A DNA stretch of 64,000 nucleotides from Macrosoma leucophasiata (Eukaryota > Arthropoda > Insecta > Lepidoptera > Hedylidae), in NCBI GenBank assembly GCA_036365455.1, contig JAWQUS010000027.1, positions 13,814,501-13,878,500 of the forward strand, read 5' to 3'. The translations under genes were made by a program, and so were the position numbers. The notes beneath the pieces are model-generated. The model was not told the DNA's origin, ran no database searches, and was given only the letters and a program-made list of their open reading frames with translations. Shown one piece after another: positions 32,997 to 44,850 of the stretch. Numbering within the stretch: the first letter of the stretch is position 1; the number at the start of each line of letters is the position of its first letter.

Positions 32997-34253
32997 GGTT
33001 GGGGAAAAAGTCTTTTCGCATTATAGTATGTATGAACTTGTAATAAAATCTCTTTGGCTGTAGTATTTGTATCTGGCTGGTTTTGGTATCATTGAAAGTT
33101 AAAATTTTAAAGAACATAATTCCAAATTCAAATTAGGCAAATGTGTGATTTTCATTTGTTTTTCGTACTGTCAAGATGAGTGAATCTAATGAAGAAATTC
33201 GATACATTTTAAAATTTTACTACAAAAAAGGAAAAAATGCAACGCAAGCCGCGAAAAAAATTTGCGATGTTTATGGACCTAGTGCAGTGTCTGTGAGAGT
33301 AGCACAAATTTGGTTTAAACGTTTTCAATCCGGAAATTTTGATGTCAAAGATGCACCTCGCTCTGGTCGCCCTATTACGGATAAAATGGATGCCATTTTT
33401 GAAAAAGTGGAGCAAGATCGACATATCAGTAGTTACGACGTAGCTGAAGAACTGAGAATTGATCACAAAACAGTTTTGGCGCATTTGAAAAAAGCTGGGT
33501 ACAAAAAAAAGCTCGATATTTGGGTACCACGAGCTCACTGAAAGAAACCTCATGATTCTTTATTACGACGTAATGAAACCGAATCATTTTTGAAGAAGCT
33601 GATAACTGTTGATGAAAAGTGGATCACGTACGACAAGAACGTGCGAAAAAGCTCGTGGTCAAAGGCCGGTCAGACTTCACAGACTGTGGCGAAACCCGGG
33701 TTACTCGCAATAAGGTGATGTTGTGTGTGTGGTGGGATTGGAAGGGCATTATTCATTATGAGCTATTACCATCAGGCAGGACTATCGATTCTGAACTCTA
33801 CTGCGAACAACTGATGAGATTAAAGCAAGAAGTTGAGAGAAAGCGGCTGGAATTGATCAACAGAAGGGGTGTGGTGTTTCATCATGATAACGCTAGACCT
33901 CACACATCTATAGCCACTCAGCAAAAATTAAGAGAGTTTGGCTGGGAGGTGTTAATGCATCCGCCGTATAGTCCTGACCTTGCACCTTCCGATTTCCACC
34001 TGTTTCGGTCTCTTCAGAATTCTTTATGCAATGTTAGGTTAACATCACGAGAGGACTGCCAAATCCACTTGTCGCGGTATTTTGATGAGAAGTCCCAAAA
34101 TTTTTATAGCAACGGGATCATGGCCCTACCTACAAGATGGCAAAAGGTCATCGAACAAAATGGTACATACATACTTTAGTTAAATTTAAATAAACTATAT
34201 TAAAAAATGTTTTGAATTATCTAAAAAAATGCGAAGAAACTTTTTCCCCAACC
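32997..34253 (+). mobile_element. mariner transposon, copy 1 (full length, inactive)
   Basis: About 1.26 kb with terminal inverted repeats GGTTGGGGAAAAAG at both ends, flanked by TA on each side (32995-32996 and 34254-34255). Mariner moves by cut-and-paste into TA. The internal transposase is broken (see next entry). It sits inside repeat A. Confidence 0.95.
33176..34179 (+). pseudogene. mariner transposase (DD34D), frameshifted
   Basis: Met at 33176. The N-terminal paired-type helix-turn-helix region is open for 121 codons ('AAKKICDVYGPSAVSVRVA', 'GRPITDKMDAIFEKVEQDR') to 33541. Relative to copy 2 there is a 2-bp loss at 'gggtaccacgag' and a 19-bp loss shortly after. Together these make 21 bp, so the frame is restored but a stop lies between. 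A further frame loss shared with copy 2 follows 'KPG'. The C-terminal part reads on in 33619-34179. Catalytic residues are visible: D in 'VDEKW', D in 'HHDNARPH', D in 'LAPSDFH', the last two 34 residues apart. Similar by memory to mellifera-type mariners of insects. Confidence 0.92.
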
Positions 34254-34683
34254 TAATATATAGCTACTATTGCCGTAACGTTTGAATTTCTAACAGCAAC
34301 CGTTTAGTTGGTAGAGGGGGAGACACTTGACTCTAACGAAAATTGGCACTTGAACGCTTAATAAGTCACGAACAGTAAACTAAATCGAAAAATGATATTT
34401 CACACCTGTAACATTTTTGAAAGACCTATCCAACGATATCTCATACTATATGAAAACTGAAAAAAAGCAAAATTAGCCGTGCGTTACATGTAGGGGCTGT
34501 ACCCTAAGTAATTTTTTTTCGTGTTTTTATTCTATCGCTTTGTTGGCGTGATTAAGGTGTATACTTGTGTCAAATTTCAAGTCTTAAGTACCAATAGTTT
34601 TTGCGCCAAACCGCGGACGGACAGACAGACAGACGGACATAATGAAACTGTAAGGAATCCTTGTTTACTACGGAATCCTAAAA

Positions 34684-34785
34684 AGGCGGTAAACGGCGAA
34701 TCGTATTTAGGTTTTTGCATGTTTGCATGAATGCATGCATTTACCTCTGCCCATTCGGGGATTAAAGGCGTGAAGTTACGTTTTA
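34684..34785 (+). repeat. SINE 3' fragment
   Basis: 'aaacggcgaatcgtattta' to 'ctctgcccattcggggatta' and 'ggcgtgaagttacg', abutting the end of repeat A. Confidence 0.75.
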
Positions 34786-36068
34786 AATTGTTCCGCAAAC
34801 AACCGCATTATGACTGTTCATAAGTAGTAACAAATAAATGTCGAACATCCGATTGTAAATATGAAAACTAAATTAAAAAGACCATCATCAATCAAAGGCT
34901 AACAATATAATGATTGCGTTGGGGACTAGGGGAGCATGAACCGAATGGTGCGGCGGTTGCAATATGCAACCGAGCGCTGTCGATACTTATAAGTATGGCT
35001 GTAGATAGTTAGGGCATGTTAGAGCCCTTCAACCCCGTATCATCCACGGATGGGCGGCCGCGGTAATGAGGGCGAGTTGCGTAATTTACGACCGAGGGAG
35101 GTTATGAACCCAGGGTGCAACTGTTTGAAGTTTTTACGCGTGTGTGCTCTGGATACACCTACGTTGCTATGAACAACCAAAATCTCCAGTTTACCGCACA
35201 AAAGACGTACAATTACAAAATAATAATTCAGATTATTACAGTTTACAGCTACATAATACACAAATTAACGGTCTTTACCTCTGATCGTTAAAACAATAGA
35301 TGGTCGTTATATTTGATGAGAAAAAAGCCGGTGGGCTATTACGTAACCGCGGAATGACGACTTCCGAACCCACCAACACCAACGCCGGCGCTGCGCTGGT
35401 GATGTTATCGTTATGAATTATTTTGTTCCCAACGTTTTAACATAAAAATTTGACAGGCCGAAGTCCCTGCCTTATTTACCAGTTCCAACGTTCCTATCTC
35501 CATAAAAAGATTTGTATTTAAACCAACCTCGAAAATGAGGTGGTACTTTATTAACAAAGTAAAAATATTATTGTGATTGCGTTTTATGATTTCTGGGTTC
35601 ATACTTACTTAGATGTTAATAAAGGTAACTAAATACTCTGCATACGGATGCGTAATAACGTATGCAGAGTATTTACCACAAAATAGATAATTTATTTATC
35701 TATTCCGTGGTATTTACATAGGTACTGTCATCATCTCTCTCATTTCTTTTCAAGATAGACAGAGAGCATATATATCGGCATATACAGTCCCCGGCATGAA
35801 ATATTGCACATTGATTTTAGGAAAGATAGGAAAGAGATTTCGGCTAATTTCGGCTCTGTTGAGCGTTATCTCTTTCGCACACTACTTATGTGACGTTTGT
35901 AGACCATTTTGATCTATGTCATGGGTGCCGTTATATACAACACATACACAAACACGCAGACCTGAAACAAATATCTGTAGGCCTTACAATTATTTGTCCC
36001 GATATGGGATTGAGCCCGCTACCCTCGAATGAAGAGGTCACACACCGCAGTAGGTTTTATATTATATA
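34786..36068. other. No gene; CpG-rich patch and a hairpin
   Basis: 34910-35110 is CpG-richer ('gatgggcggccgcggtaatg', 'ccgagcgctgtcga'). 35631-35674 is a hairpin with 15-bp arms (aaatactctgcatac). 35990-36050 on the minus strand has a B-box-like 'gggctcaatccc', perhaps an old tRNA-SINE head. Confidence 0.35.
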
Positions 36069-36074
36069 AGGAGG

Positions 36075-36350
36075 GTGGCAAATAAGCATGAAGCTCACAT
36101 TGATGTTAAGTGATGACTGCAGTATACAGCCATCTCCATATAAACCAGAGGTCAAAATGCAGATGCGTTGCCACCCCTGAGACCTAAGGTGTCATATCTC
36201 TGTGATAGTTATTACGGGGCCATACATTACCATCTAACCGAAACACGATATATACCGCCGAACCCTACCACTTAGTGGCAGATAGGTTAGGTAATGCAGT
36301 GGTGCCTACGCCCTCGAGCTCCTACACTTGGAACTCTACCACCAGTAAGG
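36075..36350 (+). repeat. Repeat B copy
   Basis: 'gtggcaaataagcatgaagc' to 'gaactctaccaccagtaagg', with all internal landmarks in order. Confidence 0.75.
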
Positions 36351-36867
36351 GAAGTTTTTCTTATTTATTTTTTTTACTTTCAATGTGGTATCAAATTTAA
36401 TGGAAAACACAAAATCCAATCCCACCGCACCGGTTAATATCTACTAGGTACATTAATCATAATACACCTGAACGACCTACGAGCCTCTCCTGCATTATAC
36501 GTGCGTATGTTTAGCATTACGAAATCATCCCCCATTTAGCCCATCTATTACCCATATTGACTAACCGACACGCGGCTGATTTATCCACGATGCCCGTCAC
36601 TAATCATCATGTGGCAATTAAATTATCACATTGATTATTATGTAAACAGTGAATATGTTCGTCGTTTAAGGGTAAATCACGGTTAAAGACGAAGTTACAC
36701 ATCAGTGTTTTATTTTTTCTACTTCGAAATGACATGATTGTATGAGAACATGTAGTTGATTAATTTTTTCTTCATCACAAAGAGACAGACAAAGAGTGTA
36801 GGACCTATTATAGACGCTTACGACCTGCATTACTCATCATGTCTCCTCTACTTCTTTTTCGTGTCAG

Positions 36868-37031
36868 TTTAGAACCGACTTAACTAGATCAACAGCACCT
36901 TCTGCATAGCCGGAAAATTCCACCTTCGTGCTTTTTGAGTCGCAAAAGCTTTTTACGTTTTACCGTGCCTCTGGATTGTACACGCGCACGTATGCAGAAG
37001 GTGCTGTTTATCTAGTTAAGTCGCTTCTAAA
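36868..37031. mobile_element. MITE D (about 164 bp)
   Basis: Terminal inverted repeats of about 40 bp: 'cgacttaactagat' and 'aacagcaccttctgcat' near 36875 return inverted at 36991-37025. The interior (36910-36990) is unique. Only one copy seen. Confidence 0.75.
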
Positions 37032-37080
37032 ATAAGACTTATTTTTATACTCATACCCATTATGATGACATGAAATTAAG

Positions 37081-37236
37081 CCTGGGTTGCACCACGATAT
37101 TTGTTAAAGTTAAAGTAATTGTTACATTTCACATCCTTTTCTAATTTTCTAATTTAAAGAAATCTGTTAAAGTTAGAGCAGGGTATGAAATGTTACAATA
37201 ACTTTAACTTTAACAAAAGTCGTGGTGCATCCCAGG
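37081..37236. mobile_element. MITE C, copy 2 (156 bp hairpin)
   Basis: Starts CCTGGGTTGCACCACGATAT and ends 'gtcgtggtgcatCCCAGG'. The arms share 'ttgttaaagttaaag' with copy 1 at 15422, while the centre differs. It sits 49 bp from MITE D. Confidence 0.85.
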
Positions 37237-40149
37237 CTAAGTTTTGAATAACTGCTTCGCTACACACGCTAGACTCTAGTACCGTCAAGGTTTACTTAGG
37301 AGAGAGATATTGAAATCCCACTAAAAAAGGAAGTAATGAACAAATTCAGATCTGGATTTTTTATAGACTACACACATACGCACAAATAAATTATTTGATC
37401 GTGATGATTACTACATTGAATTGAAAAAATCTTTATAGAAATACGTTGCTTCTGAAACTGATCTAAAGTCTAATAGAAGAGATGAATAAGGCAGCAATGT
37501 ACTATTTAAGCACAGTAAAACGCTTTAACCGCTAACACTTAGAGCGTGCTAAATTAGTAAATGCCTTGAACTCACACGCTTGAATTCTCATACCAGGAAT
37601 GCGATATATCTTCAATCTCTATTATTGCTTGTAAATATATAATAACCCAGGTAAACCATAATCCATTTGAAGTCCATAAATATTAATCCATGATTTATTT
37701 CCGTTTAACAACATTGAGACGGGGATAGTGAGTGGAACTGTACTTAGGGCGGACTAGTGCCTTTGTGCCTCATCCACATCGCGTAGAGGCCTCACCCTAC
37801 TCATTTGTCAAATCAACAGAAATATATGCGTGAGAACTCACAGATTGATGGGGCGGCCTAGATTGAATTACATCTCAGTATAACCTGACGAGGGTCTAAC
37901 ATTCCATGCGGGTGTGTACGAACAAGAATAATCGAGAGAGAAGCCCGGTTATCTGCTTTGAAATTTTCCGATTTCCTCAACCATCAAAACTTTCATATTA
38001 AAAATTGAAAAAAAAATTAATTGTCTGTAAATTTGGTTTACGGAGGGATAATTTTACGTGATAACGTCATAGGAAAACATTCGTCACAACCCGTACGCTT
38101 AGATCGAGCGTGCCTCTCTATCGCTTGTTCTGCGCTCCCGCTTGCACATTCGGTTCGGGCGGAACGTTACACTTTTTCGTACGTTCAACCTCCGTTCATC
38201 AGTTTATAAGACGTTATCAAATCGAAAAAAATCGTCGTAGTACTGATCATAGAAGACGTCAGTGCTTCCAAAGCATTTTATTTATAGTAAAAATTATAGC
38301 AATATTATGTTTATACCTACTGATATCATCGTAATTGAAAGGTTATGTTAAGAAATTATTACCGAACCGATAATGTGCGTCGCTAAAAACACCAGCACGC
38401 AAGTAAATACTATTAACCAAGGAATGGAATTGAATTCCTTATAAAAATAGAAATAAACTTTAACTCAGTATGGGCACAACTCCATGTATACTTCTTACTC
38501 GGTACTTCTAGGTAGGTGCCTAATCGAGAGCTTCACATGGTTGAGATTTCGAATATCTTTACTCAAGATTTGTAATATCTTTGTCTTTAGCATTGAAGTA
38601 TTATGTATCTACTGTCCAAATACTGTTTTATATAATACAAAAGTTACCGATCTTAACACAAATAGGTAGGTATTATATACACATTTGGATTATTATTTTT
38701 ATACAAATAACTAAATATTATAAAAACTAATATCAAGTCGAAAATATTACAATATTTATGTGTCAATGATCAGAAATATTTATAGATAAACATTTATACT
38801 TATGTTATCTTCGTATTCTCGTGTTGATTACTAATATCCAACAATAAAAAGGGATATGAAGTCAATTATTGAGAAAGATAGAAACCCACGATCATCTTCA
38901 GAATACGTCTTTAATTATATTACCACCCGAAATACATAGCAATCTACCTATTTGCTTCCGAGACCTGAAGGTCAAGAGTCCGATTTCCGGATCGTTGCTT
39001 ATGTTTTTCTGAATTAGTTATTCTAAGCAACAGCTGGACGTTTAGTAACATTTCGACGAAAAGTAACTGACGAGCTTCATATTACATTGTACAAATAAAA
39101 TTGCTGAAACCTGGTTGTATAACGCAAAAACCTTAGCCAACCAACCTTCGAGAAATACAAAATGGACAAAATAATAGCAGTAAAACAAAACAATGAGTGA
39201 CTATTGTTTTCGTAATTTAAGTAACAAACGTGCCGATCGTCATTTTCTTACCACTCATCAGATGTATGGTAAGAAAATGCTGCAGTGTGAAGATATCTAC
39301 ACAAAAACTAAACGCTCAATATAGCTGCATTGTCGCATAAGGCCTCTGTTCTAAGCCTTTGCGCATTACAGCACTGCACATTATTACTATTCAGATGCAT
39401 TTAGGCAAGCACAGACATATTATATGTGTGGAGGTAAGGTGATGTGTTGATGATACCTAAGGTACACACACAAACGCCGTCACTGTAATGCTACTATTAC
39501 TAATTGCACTGAAAACTCATGGTTTAATCTACTATTTATCAACAGACCTTACCACTCTGGAGAGCTAAACAAAATAAAATATAGTCACAGGGTGAAACCA
39601 CAAGCGATTAACGCAGAGACGTGATTCTATCGGTTTGTTAAATGTTCAATAGATAAACAGAGGTTACCTAAAGTGAGTTGTTTAATACAATGTTTATCCA
39701 ACTAATTGGATTTTCCTTAACACTAACCCCCTTCCCGCCCGAATGCTTCCCGACCAACGAGCTTACTCTGTGAAACTGCTCTCAAACTGCATATAACTAC
39801 CTATCTACGAATACACGAGTTCGAGTTGTATTCTGAACTAATATGAATATTGTTTTGCTTTGTGAACATTAATTTGAAAGAGATGGATGATCTAAAAGAA
39901 CTGATTAGCTTAAGATGGGGACATAATCTGCTGCTGCTTCTTCTTCTCGAGTCAGCGACTCGATACGTTTAATTTTGACAAATTTTGTCCGCCTAACACC
40001 TCGCTGCAATACTGTACTATTCGTTTATGGACATAAAATTACCTGAATTTTAGTACCTTACCTTATTTACAAAAATAACTTAGATCGTAAAAGTATTGAG
40101 TACCTGAGTAAATTACATACGGACACCTTGTTCGATGGTAACAAAATAA
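37237..40149. other. Unique DNA; one CpG-rich patch; one hairpin
   Basis: 38095-38215 is CpG-rich and ends with 'catcagtttataagacg', which includes an arthropod initiator-like TCAGTT; it may be a promoter, but no coding exon follows that I can defend. 39242-39280 is a hairpin with 13-bp arms 'cattttcttacca'. Otherwise nothing recognised. Confidence 0.3.
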
Positions 40150-40380
40150 ATATTTATTTATTTTAAAGAAAATTGGAAAGAAAAATTTGACTTCAGGCGA
40201 GACTTGAACTCGCGGCCACTGGGAATCTAGTCCAGCCGCTCTTCCAACTGAGCTACCGAAGTCCTGCCCGATTTGTCAAATCTTTCCTTCACATTTATTG
40301 CATTGCCTTATGGTGGCAGCAGCGCCATCTATTGCCAAACTATCTATAACTATCGGCAAAACTCAACGCACCATGAATAT
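40150..40380 (-). mobile_element. tRNA-bearing element, single copy
   Basis: The tRNA-like module at 40189-40263 (minus) keeps all stems; the anticodon-loop position reads CTAGATT. The flanks match the other copies: outer 'ttttaaagaaaattggaaag', inner 'gtggcagcagcgccatctat'. The distal end diverges after about 40345. Confidence 0.7.
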
Positions 40381-40552
40381 CAATTCAATTCTCGTACTAA
40401 TAATATCTACTTATAACATTTTGATGAACTTGTGAATTAATTCCTCTTATCAAAATATTTTTGTTTAAACATAAACCATATGTGAGCAATTTTCCTTATT
40501 CACGCAAAGTACCTACCCTCTTCTATTCGTTATATAGCCTTCCTCGATAAAT

Positions 40553-40666
40553 GGGCTATCTAACACTGAAAGAATTTTTCAAATCGGACCAGCAGTTCCT
40601 GAGATTAGCGCGCTCAAACAAACAAACAAACAACAAACTCTTCAGCTTTATAATATTAAGTATAGA
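40553..40666 (-). mobile_element. Helitron 5' fragment
   Basis: On the minus strand TCTATACTTAATATTATAAA after A, 'gctgaagagtttgttg', (GTTT)n, 'ctgctggtccgatttg'. Sister of 31430-31547. Confidence 0.6.
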
Positions 40667-40859
40667 TAATATATTACTCGCTGTAACCCCCAGTTTCAAC
40701 AGTATTTTGACATTGTTTCCCGTAACACCACTGTCATATGGCCACTGATCTGATCCTAGATTTGTGTACTGTGTTATCCTTAATTTTATTATCCTCACCA
40801 TTGATGTGGTTATCATATAATAAAAATCTAAATCATCAGCTGCAGTATATTAGTATAGA

Positions 40860-42093
40860 TAAATATCTTTAACTTTTTCACGAAAAATCTTACCGCTGAA
40901 AAGAAATTAAACAATGGGGGCTGATGTAACTTACTAATTTTGACTTATTTTCATCATATTTTATCCATCACTAGACCAGACCACCCAATAATATAATAAT
41001 ATCTAATAATAACAATTTTTTAATTTAGTACTGGTTTTATTGAAGATTTCTGCCTATAGATCTTTGTCTCTCACACTGTAAAAAATGAACAAAATGGATA
41101 ACCTCCACCTCTTTTGTTTTTCGTCGGTTGAAAATATTCAATATAATCTTCAAACATAAGCTATTTAAACAGAATTATCCTCGAGCGAAATATGTTTACT
41201 TTATTAACAATACCCAAACAACAGGATTATAGCGGAATTTTAAATGGTGATATAGGAAATTAATAGTCTAAGCACATGCTTACTGAGCTCCTAAACTAGA
41301 TGTTGCATATTCAACGAGTGATTTGCGTAGGTAAGCAATCGCTTATATACATAACAGAATTTACGTGCCTGTAGCTATCTGTATTCCGGTGAAGAAATCG
41401 GAAATCGTTCTACACTCTGATCATGTTTACTTTAATGTACCACAATCTATCTTTACTTTTCAACGAATATCAGTAATTAAATGTCTTTAAGTTTTAGAAA
41501 TATTGATTTTATTGTGTAAATGGGTAGGCAGTAACTGTATTGTACATGTCATACAATACCCTATTATTGAAATTATAAAGATGAATTTATTGATATTTTA
41601 AAGGAATTTTTCTTACGTTACATATTTTTTCTACGAACATTGCATTTATTCAACTCTATCAGATTCCGGTATCTCGCTTGTAAGAAGGTCTGAGGCGGAC
41701 TCTCCTTTTAGTCTTTTTTTTCTTTGTGAGGTACTGAACCCTTAAAACATTATACTGACAAAGGCGGGTTGCACGTGGTTTGGTATTTCAAGTTTCAATT
41801 TCTTTTTGTAAAGAACAAGACAACACCAACTTTGAGAAAATTTCGAAAGTCTACTTATTCCGGTTAGTACAGTTAGTACGATGTTGTCGCGGTTTAGTAG
41901 TCCCATAGGCACCATTTGGCTACGAAACATAAAAAAAAATATTTAATTATTTTATTCTTTACTTTCATGAATTCTTTTCGTTTTTTTTTATTTAATGATT
42001 TAAACCTCAGATTCTATCATTGTCATCAACTTTTTTTGTGCCGTGTTATATTATAGAGAAAATTAGCGAGAAAAGCCAAGTCTAATATTATCA
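40860..42093. other. AT-rich stretch, nothing recognised
   Basis: No supported gene or repeat. Confidence 0.45.
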
Positions 42094-42601
42094 TCTATAC
42101 ATATAATAAAACAGTAAAACCCGCTTGTCTGTACATTGTACATATTTACGAAAAACTAATTGGGGGCGATGTAAGAATAGTTTTAGAACAGTTTTCAATG
42201 ATTTTTAATTTTATTGTCTGTCTGTTTGTCTGATTGTCCCTTTGTCCAGGCTAATCTCCGAAGATACTGGATGGATTCGAATGAAACTTTTTGTGGTGTA
42301 TAGATAGTAAGCCTGGCCAACATTTAGGCTACTTTTTACTGCGGGAAAATCCCTCATTCCCACGGGAATCTCTACATTTAATAAAATCGTAGGAAAGTCA
42401 AAACTGTACATTGAAAATTTTTTAAAAGAATACTTGGGACGTGATCTACAATAGAAATCGAAGCCAAAAATATTGTTTTCACATTTTTGTCTGTTTGTCT
42501 GTATGTATGTCCGGGTTAAACTAAAAAAGTACCTACTAACAGGTCCGGTAAACATATAGGCTACATATTAACACGCAGACGACGTTGCGGGCAGCTGCTA
42601 G
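42094..42601 (+). mobile_element. Helitron, 508 bp
   Basis: Starts TCTATACATATAATAAAAC after A. It has two (TCTG)n segments at about 42217 and 42488, as in 31736-32100. It ends 'acgacgttgcgggcagctg' then CTAG, followed by T. Confidence 0.7.
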
Positions 42602-42806
42602 TTGATAAATAAATTCTTACCAAAGAATATTGAAAGTCTAAAAGCTGTCCTCAGAAAATCCATTTACTTAGATCAGCTTTAAATAGACGTGAAGAAATAG
42701 GATTGTTATAATAGTTTAAAGATCAAGACATCTAGAATCCAAGTCCAAGGAAGGTTATATACCTTCCCTGGACTTCCAAAAATCATTCAAATTGAAATCA
42801 AAATAT

Positions 42807-42939
42807 AAATCATATGAAAAAATTGAAGGAAAACAGTAAAAACCACAGTTTTATTTTCCCATACAAATAGTCCGTATCTGTCAAACCTTTGACACATCAT
42901 TTCATTCTGAGGCAATACGAAGTTTGCCGGGTCAGCTTG
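42807..42939 (+). mobile_element. Helitron H2 short copy (empty-site witness)
   Basis: 'ttgaaggaaaacagtaaaaa', 'tccgtatctgtcaaac', 'gaagtttgccgggtcagctt' in direct succession. The terminal CTAG is mutated to CTTG. It lacks both insertions present in the 6557-9073 copy. Confidence 0.65.
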
Positions 42940-43340
42940 TTTAAAAATATTATTTCTAGCTGCACGTAGGTATGTATCCAATTAAATAAAAATTGTAGAT
43001 TGTAGACGAATTATTCAAACTTTTCGAAGTGTGTACTGTAAATTATAACAATTTAATTTTTGTCATCGATGCTTTAATGGCGGATTCATCAAAAGAAGAA
43101 AAAAATAAATCTGTTCTAGTTATAAGTTCGTGGAAGTTTGATAAAGGAATACCTTGTATTAAGTTTTCGGTGATATGGACCGAACTACACTCCTTGTGAC
43201 GTTCGGATGGTGTCTCTATTTCAAGTAGTTGAGCCAGCTTTTAACGTCTTGTCTAACGGCTACCGGATCAAAACAACAAATAACTTTACACAGTGGAACA
43301 TCTTGCAGCGCCAGATATCCAATCATACCTTTTTCATTTC

Positions 43341-43470
43341 ACGAAGTTAGTGGCAAACAAGCATATGGTTGACATTGATGGTAAGTGAATACTGTAGCTT
43401 ATAGACATCTATGCAAAAACCAAAGATTATAATGTAGACGCATTGCCACTCAGGAGCCTAAGGTAAATAC
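43341..43470 (+). repeat. Repeat B, 5' half
   Basis: 'gtggcaaacaagcatatggt' to 'ccactcaggagcctaaggta'; truncated. Confidence 0.65.
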
Positions 43471-43870
43471 AGGATACAAGCACAGAAATCTTTTTGGGGT
43501 AGTATATACCTATCTCAAAAAAGAAATACTGATAAGCCCTCAGTGATTCGATGTATAAAAGCAATTTGTGATTTTTATAGTACTCTCTCTCGAAACTTTA
43601 TCATAATACCTATTCACAAATAAAAAAATAGACGCTTCATCGATCGAATTCAAAAGTGCAGGTTATCATGTCATAGAAAAACGTTTTCATATACATACCT
43701 AAATACATAGGCACCTACATATTTCCACGGTTGTCAAGTTTTTTGTTAACAATTCCAGTTTTTCGTCCCCTGACTTTCATATTCTGATTTGGGACTATTA
43801 CGATAAAATTGTCATATTGGTCAAGCCTTTTTCAATGATCCGCTTATCAACAGAAAACAGAATTCAATAA

Positions 43871-44000
43871 CTAGGGTTTCGTACCCGAAAGGTGCTATGC
43901 CTTAATAATATGGCACCTTTTACTAAACTTCCACGGTCTACTATTCGTCCATTCGTTCGTGTGTCTGTAAGGTAGAAACAGTCGAAAGATAGGTATTGGG
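43871..44000 (-). repeat. Repeat A-related fragment
   Basis: Begins 'ctagggtttcgtacccgaaa'; a decayed (GTCC)n region follows near 43940. Confidence 0.4.
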
Positions 44001-44173
44001 TTTCTTGCATAAATTCCATTTGTTACTTTTTGTAGAAATTTCAACGTAGGTATCTTTTTCCATGGTACAAACTCGGGGAAATCCTCTTCACAAAGACACT
44101 AAAACAATTTTAGTATTTAGCAGGTGAGGTAATACATCTACACTGAAATCTTCGAATACTATTTCTACTATAT

Positions 44174-44402
44174 AGGGTTATTTAAAATTAGCGCATCACC
44201 TCTTGCAGGCAGCCTCTCTACATAAATCCCAACATTTGTTCTACGATTTTTTACGCAGCCGCGGCTATGTTCCTTTGAACTTTTAAAAACCTTTTTTTTG
44301 GGTTATTTATCAAGATTTGTAAAAAGTCGTAGAACAAATGTTGTTGGGATTGATCTAGAGAGGCTGACTGCAAGAGGTGATGCGCTAATTTAAATAAACC
44401 CT
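44174..44402. mobile_element. MITE E (229 bp, about 80-bp inverted arms)
   Basis: Left arm AGGGTTATTTAAAATTAGCG ... 'gcatcacctcttgcaggcag' ... 'atttgttctacgattttt'. The right arm is its inverse, ending 'tttaaataaACCCT'. The flanks are TAT-like on both sides, suggesting a TA target. Single copy here. The 99-codon minus-strand ORF over it is an artefact. Confidence 0.85.
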
Positions 44403-44838
44403 GTATACTAAGTGAATTAGTCGTATTGTAGCCTACACACGTGCATATAAAAATCAGAGGTTTGGTTATGATAAGACCAATTTCTATTTCGGTAAAATTT
44501 CCATCGTCTGAAATAATTAACATTTGAAAATGTATTAAATATTTAAACATTCAGAAATTGGAGGTCGTCAAATTAATCCTAACGTCAATGGGTTCATTCG
44601 CAATTTCAATTAATTTTTCTCACTTGATCGATCGGCCCGCGCGAGAACAAAGCAATTACGACACTGAAACGTAACCGATAGCAATTAATTTGTTTTCGCC
44701 TCGGCGAGCAGTCGTCCGAATGCTCCTTTGTAGGCGTCAATTTGACGCCTTTTATATTAAATTGTTTTTTCAGGTACTAAAAACATATTGCAGATCAATT
44801 TTTATTATTTTATACATTAACTTTTATTATTTTTCAGT
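44403..44838. other. Unique stretch, possible regulatory patch
   Basis: 44630-44755 is less AT-rich ('gatcggcccgcgcgagaaca', 'cgcctcggcgagcag') and contains a palindrome ggcgtcaatttgacgcc. Nothing coding is recognised. Confidence 0.25.
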
Positions 44839-44850
44839 ACCTATTATGAT

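Larger units (their letters stand above)
32813..34681 (+). repeat. Repeat A interrupted by mariner
   Basis: The left piece 32813-32996 has 'gtcgggccacgcgcagtgta', 'ttcgaaattttcgagtaaaa'. The right piece 34254-34681 has 'aacagcaaccgtttagttgg' through 'gcggacggacagacagacag' to 'tactacggaatccta'. The intact copy at 62131-62755 runs across the junction ('ttcgttatatgcagctac'). Confidence 0.85.

Noticed and set aside
43077..43199. 40-codon plus-strand frame with a charged, protein-like start
   Set aside because: Too short, no donor in a sensible place and no family; could be chance.
44251..44550. 99-codon minus-strand ORF
   Set aside because: It mostly reads through the hairpin arms of MITE E.
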